Below, piece after piece: positions 41,984-54,009 of a stretch of DNA of 64,000 nucleotides. Origin of the DNA: Pseudomonadota bacterium (GTDB lineage: Bacteria > Pseudomonadota > Alphaproteobacteria > Sphingomonadales > Sphingomonadaceae); contig JAEXFD010000027.1 in assembly GCA_023400405.1 (NCBI GenBank), positions 62,001-126,000 on the forward strand. Direction: 5' to 3'. A program made the translations under genes and the position numbers. Below the pieces are notes generated by a model that was not told where the DNA came from, searched no databases, and was given only the letters and a program-made list of their open reading frames with translations. Every line of letters starts with the position of its first letter. Position 1 is the stretch's first letter.

Positions 41984-43936
41984 ATGATGCGTCCCGCCGC
42001 CCGCCTGCTTGTCACCGCCTGCGCCTCCGCCTTGCTGTTCAGCGCCGGTTCGGCCCTGGCCCAGGTGGGAACCCCCGCCCTGCCCGTCGCCCTGGCGCCG
42101 ATCCCGACGGCCAAGGACAAGGCCTATCCCGGCGTCATCAAACTGGACGTCGACGCCACCGACATCGACCGCCGCCTGATCCAGGTGCGCCAGACCATTC
42201 CCGTCAGCGGTCCCGGCCCTCTGGTCCTCTTCTATCCGCAGTGGATTCCCGGCAACCACGGCCCGGTCGGCCCCGTCGCCAACGTCGGCGGCCTGACCTT
42301 CACCGCCGAGGGGCGGCGGCTGGAGTGGGTGCGCAACACCGTCCAGCCCTGGGCCTATCAGATCGAGGTTCCGGCCGGCGTGACCGAGGTCGAGGCCGCC
42401 TTCCAGTGGCTGACGCCCATTGAAGGCAATCAGGGCCGCGTCGTCGTCACGCCCGAGATGCTGAACATCCAGTGGGAAAAGGCCCTGCTTTATCCGGCGG
42501 GCTATTATTCGCGTCAGATCACCTTCCGGCCGACGTTGAAGCTGCCTCAGGGCTGGAACTACGGCGTCGCCCTGGACACCGTCAGCTTCGAGAACGGCCT
42601 GGCGACCTTCGCCCCCATCACGCTGGAGCATCTGGCTGACAGCCCCGTCTTCGCCGGCGCCCACTATCGCCAGATCGACCTTGATCCGGGCGGCCGTTCG
42701 CCGGTGCGCCTGAACGTCGTGGCCGATGACGCCAAGATGCTGGAGGCGACGGACGAGCACGTCCAACTGCACCGCAATCTGGTCCAGCAGGCCGACCGCC
42801 TGTTCGGCGCGCGCCACTTCAACCACTACGACTTCCTGCTGGCCGTGACGGACAAGCTGGGCGGCATCGGGCTGGAGCACCACCGCTCGTCCGAGAACAG
42901 CGTCGATGTGAAGTATTTCACCGATCGCGAGGCGACCCTGGCCGACCGCGACCTGCTGGGTCACGAATACACCCACAGCTGGAACGGCAAATGGCGCCGC
43001 CCGGCCGACCAGCTGACGCCCAATCTGAACGAGCCGCTGCAGAACTCCCTGATGTGGGTCTATGAGGGCCAGACGCAGTACTGGGGCCTGGTCCTGACCG
43101 CCCGCGCGGGCCTGATGTCCAAGCAGCAGGCGCTGGACGTCCTGGCCATGAGCGCCGCCAGCTTCCAGCACATCCCCGGCCGCCAGTGGCGCGCCATGCA
43201 GGACACCACCAACGACCCCATCATCAGCCAACGCCGCCCCCAACCTTGGAGCAGCTATCAGCGCAGCGAGGACTATTACCGCGAAGGCGCGCTGATCTGG
43301 CTGGACGCCGACACCCTGATCCGCGAGCGGACCGGCGGGAAGAAGTCGCTGGACGACTTCGCCAAGGCCTTCTTCGGCGTCGAGGACGGCGACTGGGATC
43401 CGGCCCCCTACACCTTCGCCGATGTAACCTCGACGCTGAATGGGGTGCAGACGAACGACTGGGCCGCCTTCCTGCGCGAACGTCTAGACGCGGTCGGCCC
43501 CGACTCGCGCGGACCGCTGGACGGCATTGAGCGCGGCGGCTACCGCCTGGTCTTCAAGGAGGAGCCGTCCGGCTACATGGGCGCCCTCTACAAGGAGCTG
43601 GGGCGCAACGACTTCACCTATTCGCTCGGCTTCATGATGAACGGTGCGAACAAGATCACCTCCGTCCTGTGGGGCGGCCCGGCCTTCGAACAAGGCCTGA
43701 CCTCAGGCTGGGAAGTCGTCGCCGTCGGCGGGCGCGCCGCATCGGCCGACGCGCTGAAAGAAGCCGTCACCGCCGCCAAGGGGACGTCCGAACCGATCGA
43801 GCTGATCCTCAAGAACGGCGACCGCTTCCGGACGGTGCGCTTCGACTACCACGACGGCCTGCGCTATCCGCATCTTGAACGGATCGAAGGCACGCCCGAC
43901 CGACTGGGCGACATCCTGTCGCCTCGCCGCCGATAA
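41984..43936 (+). CDS. M61 family glycyl aminopeptidase-like protease, copy 1
   Basis: 650 residues. Signal peptide (ASALLFSAGSALA-QVG), an N-terminal beta domain of the M61 family, zinc motif HEYTHSWNGK with the first His at about 327, the downstream zinc ligand Glu in WVYEGQTQYWG, and a C-terminal PDZ domain (TSGWEVVAVGGRAASADALK). M61 enzymes release N-terminal Gly or Ala from peptides in the periplasm. All catalytic residues are present. It is the first of two tandem paralogues that end in the same LGDILSPRRR. Confidence 0.92.
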   Translation: MMRPAARLLVTACASALLFSAGSALAQVGTPALPVALAPIPTAKDKAYPGVIKLDVDATDIDRRLIQVRQTIPVSGPGPLVLFYPQWIPGNHGPVGPVANVGGLTFTAEGRRLEWVRNTVQPWAYQIEVPAGVTEVEAAFQWLTPIEGNQGRVVVTPEMLNIQWEKALLYPAGYYSRQITFRPTLKLPQGWNYGVALDTVSFENGLATFAPITLEHLADSPVFAGAHYRQIDLDPGGRSPVRLNVVADDAKMLEATDEHVQLHRNLVQQADRLFGARHFNHYDFLLAVTDKLGGIGLEHHRSSENSVDVKYFTDREATLADRDLLGHEYTHSWNGKWRRPADQLTPNLNEPLQNSLMWVYEGQTQYWGLVLTARAGLMSKQQALDVLAMSAASFQHIPGRQWRAMQDTTNDPIISQRRPQPWSSYQRSEDYYREGALIWLDADTLIRERTGGKKSLDDFAKAFFGVEDGDWDPAPYTFADVTSTLNGVQTNDWAAFLRERLDAVGPDSRGPLDGIERGGYRLVFKEEPSGYMGALYKELGRNDFTYSLGFMMNGANKITSVLWGGPAFEQGLTSGWEVVAVGGRAASADALKEAVTAAKGTSEPIELILKNGDRFRTVRFDYHDGLRYPHLERIEGTPDRLGDILSPRRR

Positions 43937-43986
43937 CGCCTCCTGCCAAGCCTAATACCGACCGCTTTCTGAGTTCTGGATACCCG

Positions 43987-45978
43987 ATGACCCGACGCCT
44001 GCCCGCCGCCGCCCTCGCCCTGCTGCTGACCTCGGCCGCCTCGACCGCGCTCGCTCAGCAATGGACCGGCCCGCAGGCCCCCGCCGCGCCGACGCCGCAG
44101 AACACGCCGCTGGCCCTGCCCCGCGCCCTGCCGCCGATCCCGGCGCCGACGGCCGAGGCCTATCCCGGCGTCATCCGCTATGAGGTCGACGCCACCGACG
44201 TCGAGAAGAAGATCGTCCGCGTGCGCCAGACCATCCCGGTCACGCCCGGCCCCCTGGTCCTGCTTTATCCGAAATTCCTGCCGGGCAACCACGCGGCGAC
44301 CGGGCCGATCCAGTTGGTGTCCGGCGTCACGGTGCAGGGCGGCGGCGCCCGCATCGACTGGCTGCGCGACACCATCGACCCCTACGCCTTCCACATCGAG
44401 GTGCCGCAGGGCGTCAGCGAGATCACCGTCGACTTCCAGTGGCTGACCCAGCCGGACAGCTCGACCTGGCGCGTGGTCATGACGCCCGAGATGGTCAATC
44501 TGCAGTGGGAGAAGGCCCTGCTCTATCCGGCGGGCTATCGCTCCACCGGCATCACCTTCGCCCCGTCGATCCGCCTGCCGCAGGGCTGGAAATACGGCGT
44601 GGCGCTGGACACCCAAAGCTTCGTCGACGGCCTGGCGACGTTTGCGCCGACCGACCTCTACACCCTGATCGACAGCCCCCTGTTCGGCGGCGCCAACTTC
44701 CAGCGCATCGCCATCGACCCGCGCCGCGGAAACGGCGAAGGCGCCGTCCACCTGAACATCGTCGCCGATGCGGCCAAGGATCTGGCCCCCACGACCGAGC
44801 AGCTCGGCTGGTTCGAGAACCTGGTCACCCAGACCGACCGCCTGTTCGGCGCCCGCCCCTATGACCGCTACGATTTCCTGGTGGCCGCCACGTCGAAGAT
44901 GGGCGGCATCGGCCTGGAGCATCATCGCTCGTCCGAGAACTCGGTCCCGACCGACTTCTTCACCAACTGGGGCAAGAGCATGGGGGCCGTCGGCCTGCTG
45001 CCGCACGAGTTCGTCCACGCCTGGAACGGCAAGCGCCAGCGCCCGGTCGACGAACTGACCGCCAACCACAACATCCCGACCCAGAACACCCTTCTGTGGG
45101 TCTATGAGGGTCAGACGGAATACTGGGGCGATGTGCTGACCGCCCGCTCGGGTCTGGCCTCCAAGGAAGACATTCTGGTCACCGTGGCCGAGAACGCCGC
45201 CTTCTATGACAACCAGCCGGGCCGCGAGTGGCGCCCGCTGCAGGATGCGAACAACCACAACCTGCTCGGCTATCGCACCTCGAACCCCTATTCGTCGTGG
45301 ATGCGCGGCACGGGCGACTACTACCGCGAGGCCCTGCTGATCTGGCTGGACGCCGACACGCTGATCCGCGAAGCGACGGGCGGGAAGAAGTCGCTGGACG
45401 ACTTCGCCAAGGGCTTCTTCGGCGGCGACGACGGCTCCTGGGCGCCGCGCGGCTATACGTTCGACGACGTGGTCGCGGCGCTGAACGCGGTCCATCCGCA
45501 CGACTGGGCGACCTTCCTGCGCACGCGCCTGGACGCCAGCGGGCCGGACGCCAGGGCCCCGCTGGACGGTCTGGCGCGCGGCGGCTACCGCCTGACCTAC
45601 ACCGACACCCTGACGACCGACGAGAAGCGCATCCAGTCGGGCTGGGCCAACGACTTCCAGTATTCCCTGGGCTTCACCCTGTCCTCGTCGAACAAGCTGA
45701 CCGGCATTCGCTGGGGCGGCCGCGCCTTCGAGGCCGACATCGGGCCGGGCTGGGAGCTGGTCGCCGTCAACGACATCGCCGCCTCGGCCGAGAAGCTGCG
45801 CGACGCCGTCACCGCCGCCAAGGGAACCGACGCCCCGATCCGTCTGCTGCTCAAGAACGGCGACCGCTACCGCACCGTCGATTTCGACTATCACGAGGGC
45901 CTGCGCTACCCGCGCCTGGAGCGGATTCCCGGCACGCCGGATCGGTTGGGCGACATCCTCAGCCCGCGCCGTCGCTAA
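43987..45978 (+). CDS. M61 family glycyl aminopeptidase-like protease, copy 2
   Basis: 663 residues, a paralogue of the gene 50 bases upstream. Signal peptide (ALALLLTSAASTALA-QQW), M61 N-terminal domain, zinc motif HEFVHAWNGKRQRP with His at about 340, Glu in WVYEGQTEYWGD, and a C-terminal PDZ domain ending LGDILSPRRR. It differs from copy 1 mostly at the N-terminus and in the PDZ-proximal region (TDTLTTDEKRIQSGWAN). Both seem functional, so differing peptide preference is likelier than redundancy. Confidence 0.92.
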   Translation: MTRRLPAAALALLLTSAASTALAQQWTGPQAPAAPTPQNTPLALPRALPPIPAPTAEAYPGVIRYEVDATDVEKKIVRVRQTIPVTPGPLVLLYPKFLPGNHAATGPIQLVSGVTVQGGGARIDWLRDTIDPYAFHIEVPQGVSEITVDFQWLTQPDSSTWRVVMTPEMVNLQWEKALLYPAGYRSTGITFAPSIRLPQGWKYGVALDTQSFVDGLATFAPTDLYTLIDSPLFGGANFQRIAIDPRRGNGEGAVHLNIVADAAKDLAPTTEQLGWFENLVTQTDRLFGARPYDRYDFLVAATSKMGGIGLEHHRSSENSVPTDFFTNWGKSMGAVGLLPHEFVHAWNGKRQRPVDELTANHNIPTQNTLLWVYEGQTEYWGDVLTARSGLASKEDILVTVAENAAFYDNQPGREWRPLQDANNHNLLGYRTSNPYSSWMRGTGDYYREALLIWLDADTLIREATGGKKSLDDFAKGFFGGDDGSWAPRGYTFDDVVAALNAVHPHDWATFLRTRLDASGPDARAPLDGLARGGYRLTYTDTLTTDEKRIQSGWANDFQYSLGFTLSSSNKLTGIRWGGRAFEADIGPGWELVAVNDIAASAEKLRDAVTAAKGTDAPIRLLLKNGDRYRTVDFDYHEGLRYPRLERIPGTPDRLGDILSPRRR

Positions 45979-46071
45979 GGATCTAAAGGCGCGCCGAGCA
46001 GATCACGGCTTGGCGCGACCGGCCGGGGCGGTTTAACCTGTCAGGGACGGGCGCCGCTTCGGACCGCCCAC

Positions 46072-47196
46072 ATGAGAACTCGGCCCATGCCGGAGACCCC
46101 TGGCGCGCCCGGACGGCGCGACACGCGGTCCCTGCCTCGGAGGCCCCGCAACAGCGGTGCTTTCGATCGAGACGCGCCCCTCTACGGCGCGCTCGACCTG
46201 GGGACCAATAATTGCCGCCTGCTGATCGCGCGCCCAGCGCGTGACGGCTTTCGCGTGGTGGATTCTTTCAGCCGCATCGTACGCCTTGGCGAGAGCCTGT
46301 CGCGCACCGGCCGCCTGGACGATCGGGCGATGGACCGGGCCTATGACGCCCTGGCCCTGTGCGCCGAGCGCCTGGTGCGCAAGGGCGTCGATCCCAACCG
46401 CCTGACCGCCGTCGCCACCCAGGCCTGCCGCATGGCCGAAAACGGCCCCGCCTTCGTCGAGCGGGTGCGGCGCGGCACCGGCCTGCGGCTTCGGATCATC
46501 GATCCCTCCGAGGAAGCCGCCCTGTCGGTTGCGGGCTGCCTGAACCTGTTCGATCCGCGCGCCGAGGCGGTGCTGGTGATCGACGTGGGCGGCGGCTCGA
46601 CCGAACTGTCCTGGCTGATGAAAGGGCCGCGCGGCTTCGAGACCGCCGCCTGGATGTCGGCGCCGCTGGGCGTGGTCAGCCTGGCCGAACGTCACCCCGA
46701 GCCGGATGGCAGCCCGCCCGAATGGTATGAGGCCATGGTCGCCGACTTCGGCGCCGCCATCGCTACGGGCGGTCCAGAAGGCCCGGACTTCCTGACGCGC
46801 GTGGGCGCCGGGCGCGGGCATATGGTCGGCACCTCCGGCGCCATCACCAGCCTGGCCGGGATTCATCTGGAGCTGAAACGCTATCAGCGCGATCTGGTCG
46901 ACGGCCTCTGGATGACGCGCGGCGACTGCGAAAAGGCGGCCGACCGCCTGATCGCCCTCGGTCCCGCCGGGCGCGCGGCCGAGAACTGCATCGGTCCGGA
47001 CCGCGCCGACCTGGTGTTGGCGGGCGCGGCGATCCTGGAAGCCGTACAGCGCGCCTGGCCGTGCGAACGGGTGCGCGTGGCCGACCGCGGCCTGCGTGAA
47101 GGCCTGCTGCTGCAGAAGATGCGCGAAGACCGGCAGCCTAAGCCGCGTCGCCGTCGGCGTCGCAGGGGCGGCGGTGGTGCTGGCGGCGGCCAATAA
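46072..47196 (+). CDS. Ppx/GppA family exopolyphosphatase/pppGpp phosphohydrolase
   Basis: 374 residues with the sugar kinase/Hsp70-like fold: YGALDLGTNNCRLLIARP (phosphate loop 1), VATQACRMAENGPAFVERV, and VLVIDVGGGSTELSWL (phosphate loop 2). These enzymes degrade polyphosphate or convert pppGpp to ppGpp. It is short compared with the 500-residue E. coli enzymes, as in other alphaproteobacterial forms. The C-terminus is a basic, Gly-rich tail (PRRRRRRRGGGGAGGG) that may bind nucleic acid or ribosomes. Confidence 0.88.
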   Translation: MRTRPMPETPGAPGRRDTRSLPRRPRNSGAFDRDAPLYGALDLGTNNCRLLIARPARDGFRVVDSFSRIVRLGESLSRTGRLDDRAMDRAYDALALCAERLVRKGVDPNRLTAVATQACRMAENGPAFVERVRRGTGLRLRIIDPSEEAALSVAGCLNLFDPRAEAVLVIDVGGGSTELSWLMKGPRGFETAAWMSAPLGVVSLAERHPEPDGSPPEWYEAMVADFGAAIATGGPEGPDFLTRVGAGRGHMVGTSGAITSLAGIHLELKRYQRDLVDGLWMTRGDCEKAADRLIALGPAGRAAENCIGPDRADLVLAGAAILEAVQRAWPCERVRVADRGLREGLLLQKMREDRQPKPRRRRRRRGGGGAGGGQ

Positions 47197-47200
47197 TCGC

Positions 47201-47343
47201 CCTTCTCCCCTTGTGAGAGAAGGTGGCCCGTTAGGGCCGGATGAGGGGTCTCGCCACGCCTTATGCGGACAATGGGTTGAGCGTCCAGCAACCCCTCATC
47301 CGTCAGGCTGACGCCTGCCACCTTCTCCCACAAGGGGAGAAGG
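47201..47343. repeat. REP-like inverted repeat between convergent genes
   Basis: Left arm 47201-47249 begins CCTTCTCCCCTTGTG and ends GGATGAGGGGT; right arm 47291-47343 is its imperfect reverse complement, beginning ACCCCTCATCCG and ending CAAGGGGAGAAGG. The loop is about 41 bases. Each arm itself folds (CCTTCTCCC with GAGAGAAGG). Such intergenic elements are scattered in many alphaproteobacterial genomes, and here it may stop transcription from both sides. Confidence 0.7.
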
Positions 47344-47355
47344 ACTTTGAAGCGG

Positions 47356-48249
47356 CTAATCCACCTGGACCGGCAGGTCGATGTCGCAGACCGAGAAGTC
47401 GGCGCCCCTCGCCGTCCGCGTGGTTTCGACCAGGGCGCGGAACGGGGCGCTGCTCGTGCTCAGGACGCGCACCGTGGGCCGCTCAGCTTCGGCCAGATCG
47501 CCCGCCACACGCACACGCGTCATGCGGTCGGGATCGCTCACGATGCCGTCGGGATTCGGACTGAACTTCAACGCGCGCACGACGTCCAGGCCCGACACCA
47601 CCCGTCCCCAGACGGTGTAACGCTTGTCCAACGCCGGATAAGGCTGGCGCATCAGGAAGAACTGGCTGTTGGCGCTGTCGGGCGCATCGTCGCGCGCCAT
47701 GCCCGCGACGCCGGGACAATACAGGCCCCAGGCGTGGACCTTGCCGTCCGCCGTCGTCCTCATCACGGCGTCAGGCTGGGTCTGCACCGGCAGCGACTGG
47801 ACGAAGCCCATCAGGGCGCCCGCAGGCGCAGCCACGGCGGCGAAGGGCGTCTGTGCGTCACGGCGGAAGGTGAGCTCGGCCTTCAGGTCGGGATGCCAGC
47901 TCTGGCCCTCGCCTGTGCCCAGGGGATCACCCGTCTGGGCCATGAAGGCGTCGATGACCCGATGCCAGTTCAACCCGTCATAAAAGCCCGCCTTGGCCAG
48001 CAGACGCATGCGCGCGACATGGCCGGGCGCGGCCTCGGGCGTCATCTCCACCAGGATGCGGCCCTTGCTGGTGTCGATGACCAGCAGATTGTCCGGCGCC
48101 ACCATGCGCCAGTCGCCGGCGGCGATCGCCGGGGCCGCCTCACGAGGCGCAGCGTCGCTGAGCGCCGGCGCCGCGTCCTGGGCCGTCGCCGCGCTCGCCA
48201 TCAGGGCGGCCATCAGCGCCGCCCCGATCGTCGGAAGTTGGTGCCTCAT
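47356..48249 (-). CDS. Secreted cyclophilin-type peptidyl-prolyl isomerase, copy 1
   Basis: 297 residues. Signal peptide (MAALMASAATA-QDA), then the cyclophilin domain: LVIDTSKGRILVEMTPEAAP, RLLAKAGFYDGLNWHRVIDA, MAQTGDPLGTGEG, FFLMRQPYPALDKRYTVWGRV. The first and central motifs are conserved, with FMAQTGDP as the active-site region. It catalyses proline isomerisation in the periplasm. It is a tandem paralogue of the next gene, 35 bases upstream, and both have an unusual C-terminal extension ending in CDI or CDV-containing residues. Confidence 0.9.
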   Translation of the reverse strand: MRHQLPTIGAALMAALMASAATAQDAAPALSDAAPREAAPAIAAGDWRMVAPDNLLVIDTSKGRILVEMTPEAAPGHVARMRLLAKAGFYDGLNWHRVIDAFMAQTGDPLGTGEGQSWHPDLKAELTFRRDAQTPFAAVAAPAGALMGFVQSLPVQTQPDAVMRTTADGKVHAWGLYCPGVAGMARDDAPDSANSQFFLMRQPYPALDKRYTVWGRVVSGLDVVRALKFSPNPDGIVSDPDRMTRVRVAGDLAEAERPTVRVLSTSSAPFRALVETTRTARGADFSVCDIDLPVQVD

Positions 48250-48284
48250 GTTCCGCGCCCCTCCCCTGGCGTGGATGATCGCCG

Positions 48285-49136
48285 TCAGCCGCCTTGAACC
48301 GGCGGCTGGACGTCGCAGATGCCGAAGGACGCGCCCTTGGCGGCCCGCGCCGCCTCGACGGCGGCGTTGAACGGCGCAGAGCCGGGCACAGCCACGCGGA
48401 TCGTCGGCCGCTCGGCCTCCGGCATGGACGAGGCCAGACGCGCCCGCGTCATGACGTCGGCGTCGGGACCGACGGCCCCGTCGTTGGCGTCGTTGCCCGC
48501 CTTGAGCGCCTTGACCACGTCCAGGCCCTGCACCACCCGGCCGAAGACCGTGTAGGCGCCGTTCAGATTGTCGTTCTGGCCCATCATCAGATAGAATTGG
48601 CTGTTGGCGCTGTCAGGCGAGCCGGCGCGCGCCATGCCCGCCACGCCGGGGCAGAACAGCCCCTGGGCCGAGGTCTTGAAGTCCGCCGTGACGAACATCT
48701 GGGCGTCGGGCTGCGTCACCACCGGGATGGAGCCCATGATGCCGCGCAGGCCCGGCCCGCTGTTCTCGACCGGGACGAAGCCGCTGTCGCGGCCGCGACG
48801 GAAGGTGAACTCGCCCTTCAGGTCCGGAAGTTCGCTGCCGCCCGCGCCGGTGCCCTGAGGGTCGCCGGTCTGGGCCATGAAGTTCGGAATGACGCGGTGG
48901 AATTTCAGCCCGTCATAGAAGCCCTGATTGGTCAGGGTGCGGATGCGCTCAACATGGTTCGGCGCCGCGCGCGGCTCCAGCTCCACCAGGATGCGGCCCT
49001 TGGCCGTGTCGATCACCCACAGGTTCTCGGGCGCCACAGTGCGCCAATCGCCCGACTGAGCGCCCGACTGGGCCATCGCTCCACCGGCCAGCAGGGCCAT
49101 GCCCGCCGCCAGCGCCATCACAGACTTGATCTTCAA
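48285..49136 (-). CDS. Secreted cyclophilin-type peptidyl-prolyl isomerase, copy 2
   Basis: About 283 residues. Signal peptide (MALAAGMALLAGGAMA-QSG), cyclophilin domain with LWVIDTAKGRILVELEPRAA, NQGFYDGLKFHRVIPNFMAQ and SQFYLMMGQNDNLNGAYTVF. No ATG is well placed at the 5' end. I chose TTG (start of KIKSVMALAAG), which has GAGGT 4 bases upstream; a TTG four codons earlier overlaps the coaD stop and is the alternative. Cotranscribed with coaD and followed by copy 1. Confidence 0.87.
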   Translation of the reverse strand: MKIKSVMALAAGMALLAGGAMAQSGAQSGDWRTVAPENLWVIDTAKGRILVELEPRAAPNHVERIRTLTNQGFYDGLKFHRVIPNFMAQTGDPQGTGAGGSELPDLKGEFTFRRGRDSGFVPVENSGPGLRGIMGSIPVVTQPDAQMFVTADFKTSAQGLFCPGVAGMARAGSPDSANSQFYLMMGQNDNLNGAYTVFGRVVQGLDVVKALKAGNDANDGAVGPDADVMTRARLASSMPEAERPTIRVAVPGSAPFNAAVEAARAAKGASFGICDVQPPVQGG

Positions 49137-49144
49137 ACCCGACC

Positions 49145-49630
49145 TCAACCCTTCTTGACCTTGGCCAACACGCTCGCGGCGACCGCCGGGCTGACGAAGC
49201 TGTCGATCCGACCGTCCAGCCGGGCGATTTCCTTCACCAGTCGCGAGGCGATGGCCTGATGCCGCGGATCGGCCATCAGGAACACCGTCTCTATGTCGCT
49301 GTTGAGGCGCTGATTCATCGCCGTCATCTGGAACTCATACTCGAAATCGGCGACGGCGCGCAGACCGCGTATGATGACGCTGGCGTCCAGTTCCTCGGCG
49401 AAATGCATCAGCAGGCTGGAAAACGGCCGCACCTCAATGTCAGCGTTGAAGCGCGCCACCTCGGCCTTGAGCATCTCGACCCGCTCGGCGGTCGAGAACA
49501 GCGGGCCCTTGTCGTCGTTCTGAGCGACGCCGATGACCAGCCGGTCCACCAGCTTGACCGCCCGCCCGATGATATCGAGATGACCGTTGGTGACCGGATC
49601 GAAGGTGCCCGGATAAAGTCCGATACGCAT
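49145..49630 (-). CDS. coaD: Phosphopantetheine adenylyltransferase
   Basis: 161 residues, the usual size. MRIGLYPGTFDPVTNGHLDI holds the nucleotidyltransferase HxGH-like motif (TNGH), and FLMADPRHQAIASRLVKEIA and VSPAVAASV are typical. It transfers AMP to 4'-phosphopantetheine, the fourth step of CoA synthesis. The start was chosen at MRIGLYPG with GGGGAGG about 9 bases upstream. It shares an operon with the two cyclophilins. Confidence 0.95.
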   Translation of the reverse strand: MRIGLYPGTFDPVTNGHLDIIGRAVKLVDRLVIGVAQNDDKGPLFSTAERVEMLKAEVARFNADIEVRPFSSLLMHFAEELDASVIIRGLRAVADFEYEFQMTAMNQRLNSDIETVFLMADPRHQAIASRLVKEIARLDGRIDSFVSPAVAASVLAKVKKG

Positions 49631-49684
49631 GGCCGGCGGCCTCCCCATCGTTTGGGCCCGTTTAGCAGGTGCGAAATGAACGGC

Positions 49685-50488
49685 CTAGATTTTCTGACGC
49701 GGCTGTGATCGCCAAAGGGCGTCTATCTGCTGCACCGCATCCGTCGCGCCGGCGAAGACATGGCCGTCGACAGCCGCGATTTCCGCCGCGGGCGTGGCGC
49801 TGTTGCACAGGAAGGCGCCGTCAAACCGGGGCAGGTCCGACAGGCGCACGACCTCGGTCCGCTGCGGCGATCCGGCGCGGTCCAGCGCCTCGCGGATCAG
49901 GGCCTGCGCCACCCCGTCCAGCATGCGCGCCTCGGGCCAAACCACCGTCTCGCGTTTGATGAAGCCGACATTCCACAGCGAGCCCTCGGAAATCCGGTCC
50001 TCGGCGTCGGTGAACAGGGCGTCGTCGAAACCCGCCAGCCGCGCCATGCGCCGCGCCCGCAACAGGCCCATCGTGGCGACGTGCTTCAGATGCGGCGCCT
50101 CGCGGGCATAGACCTGGCTCTGCAGGCGGACCCCGTGCGGCAAGGGCGACGGCGGGGCCGAGACGCTGATCATCACCTGCGGCGCACCGATCCAGTGCGG
50201 CTGACGCAGGGAAAGCTCATTTGAAAACAGGCTGATGCGCAGCCAGGCCTCATCTCGCCCGGCCAGCGCCGTCCGCATCTGATCGCGCAGGCGATCTTTG
50301 GCGACAGCTTCACCGAACAGTTCGACCGCCGCACGGTTGAGGCGGCCCAGGTGCCGATCCAGCCCGCGCACCCCGCCCCCCTCCACGCGGAAAGAGGTCA
50401 GGGCGCCGTAGTTGAACAAGGCCTGGCGGCCCAGATCCTCAACCCCCGCAGGTCGGCCGTCGATCCAGAGTTCAGGAACGACGGCCAT
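49685..50488 (-). CDS. Class IV PLP-dependent aminotransferase
   Basis: 267 residues. Fold-type IV features: N-terminal LWIDGRPAGVEDLGRQALFN, the PLP lysine in APHLKHVATMGLLRARR, SEGSLWNVGFI, and MLDGVAQALIREALDR. The family includes branched-chain aminotransferase, D-amino acid aminotransferase and 4-amino-4-deoxychorismate lyase. The size and MGLLRARR region do not settle which one. It lies 6 bases downstream of gyrA on the same strand and may share its transcript. Confidence 0.85.
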   Translation of the reverse strand: MAVVPELWIDGRPAGVEDLGRQALFNYGALTSFRVEGGGVRGLDRHLGRLNRAAVELFGEAVAKDRLRDQMRTALAGRDEAWLRISLFSNELSLRQPHWIGAPQVMISVSAPPSPLPHGVRLQSQVYAREAPHLKHVATMGLLRARRMARLAGFDDALFTDAEDRISEGSLWNVGFIKRETVVWPEARMLDGVAQALIREALDRAGSPQRTEVVRLSDLPRFDGAFLCNSATPAAEIAAVDGHVFAGATDAVQQIDALWRSQPRQKI

Positions 50489-50494
50489 GCAGGA

Positions 50495-53269
<2,775 letters not shown>

Positions 53270-53392
53270 GGAAATCAGGCTTTAGATGGCCGGAATCGGA
53301 ACGTGATCCGCTATTCAGGTTTCTATCATCAGGGGGCCGTGGTGGCAAAGAAACGCCGCTGAAATCCCCGCGTGTAAAAGGACAGGAAATTC

Positions 53393-54004
53393 ATGCGCTT
53401 GACACCAACCGCCTTCATCGCGCCCGGCGTTCTGGCGATCGCCCTCGCCGCAGGCGCCGCGTCGGCTCAACAACATGCGGGCCATGCAGGCCATACGCCG
53501 GATCAGCACGCCGCCCACATGGCCATGATGCGCGCTACGCCGGGTCAAACCTCTCAGGTCGCCATCATCAACGGCCAGGGCGCCGACATCGGCAAGGCCA
53601 CCCTGACGCAGGGCTCGACCGGCCTGCTGATCAAGGTCGAGGCCACGGGCCTGACGCCCGGCTGGCACGGCATCCACATCCACGCCACGGGCCAGTGCGA
53701 GGCGCCCTTCACCTCGGCCGGCGCTCACATCAACCACGGCGATCCCAAGAAGCCCCACGGCCTGCTGAACGCCGAGGGCCCCGATGACGGCGACCTGCCC
53801 AACGTCTTCGCCGACGCCGCCGGTGCCGTGAACGCCGAGGTCTTCACCAGCCACGCCCGCCTGTCGCAGAACGGCCCCGGCCAGTGGCTGCTGGACGCCG
53901 ACGGCTCGGCCCTGGTGATCCACGCCAACGCCGACGACCATTCCAGCCAGCCGATCGGCGGCGCGGGCGACCGCGTGGCCTGCGCGGTCATCAAGGCGCA
54001 ATAA
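53393..54004 (+). CDS. sodC: Periplasmic Cu/Zn superoxide dismutase
   Basis: 203 residues. Signal peptide (VLAIALAAGAASA-QQH), a His- and Met-rich start (QQHAGHAGHTPDQHAAHMAMM) that may load copper, then the SOD domain: GWHGIHIHATGQCEAPFTSA (Cu ligands and Cys of the disulphide), AGAHINHGDPKKPHG (Zn ligands), ALVIHANADDHSSQPIGGAG and a second Cys in RVACAVI. Removes superoxide in the periplasm. A Shine-Dalgarno AGGA precedes the ATG. Confidence 0.95.
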   Translation: MRLTPTAFIAPGVLAIALAAGAASAQQHAGHAGHTPDQHAAHMAMMRATPGQTSQVAIINGQGADIGKATLTQGSTGLLIKVEATGLTPGWHGIHIHATGQCEAPFTSAGAHINHGDPKKPHGLLNAEGPDDGDLPNVFADAAGAVNAEVFTSHARLSQNGPGQWLLDADGSALVIHANADDHSSQPIGGAGDRVACAVIKAQ

Positions 54005-54009
54005 GTCGC

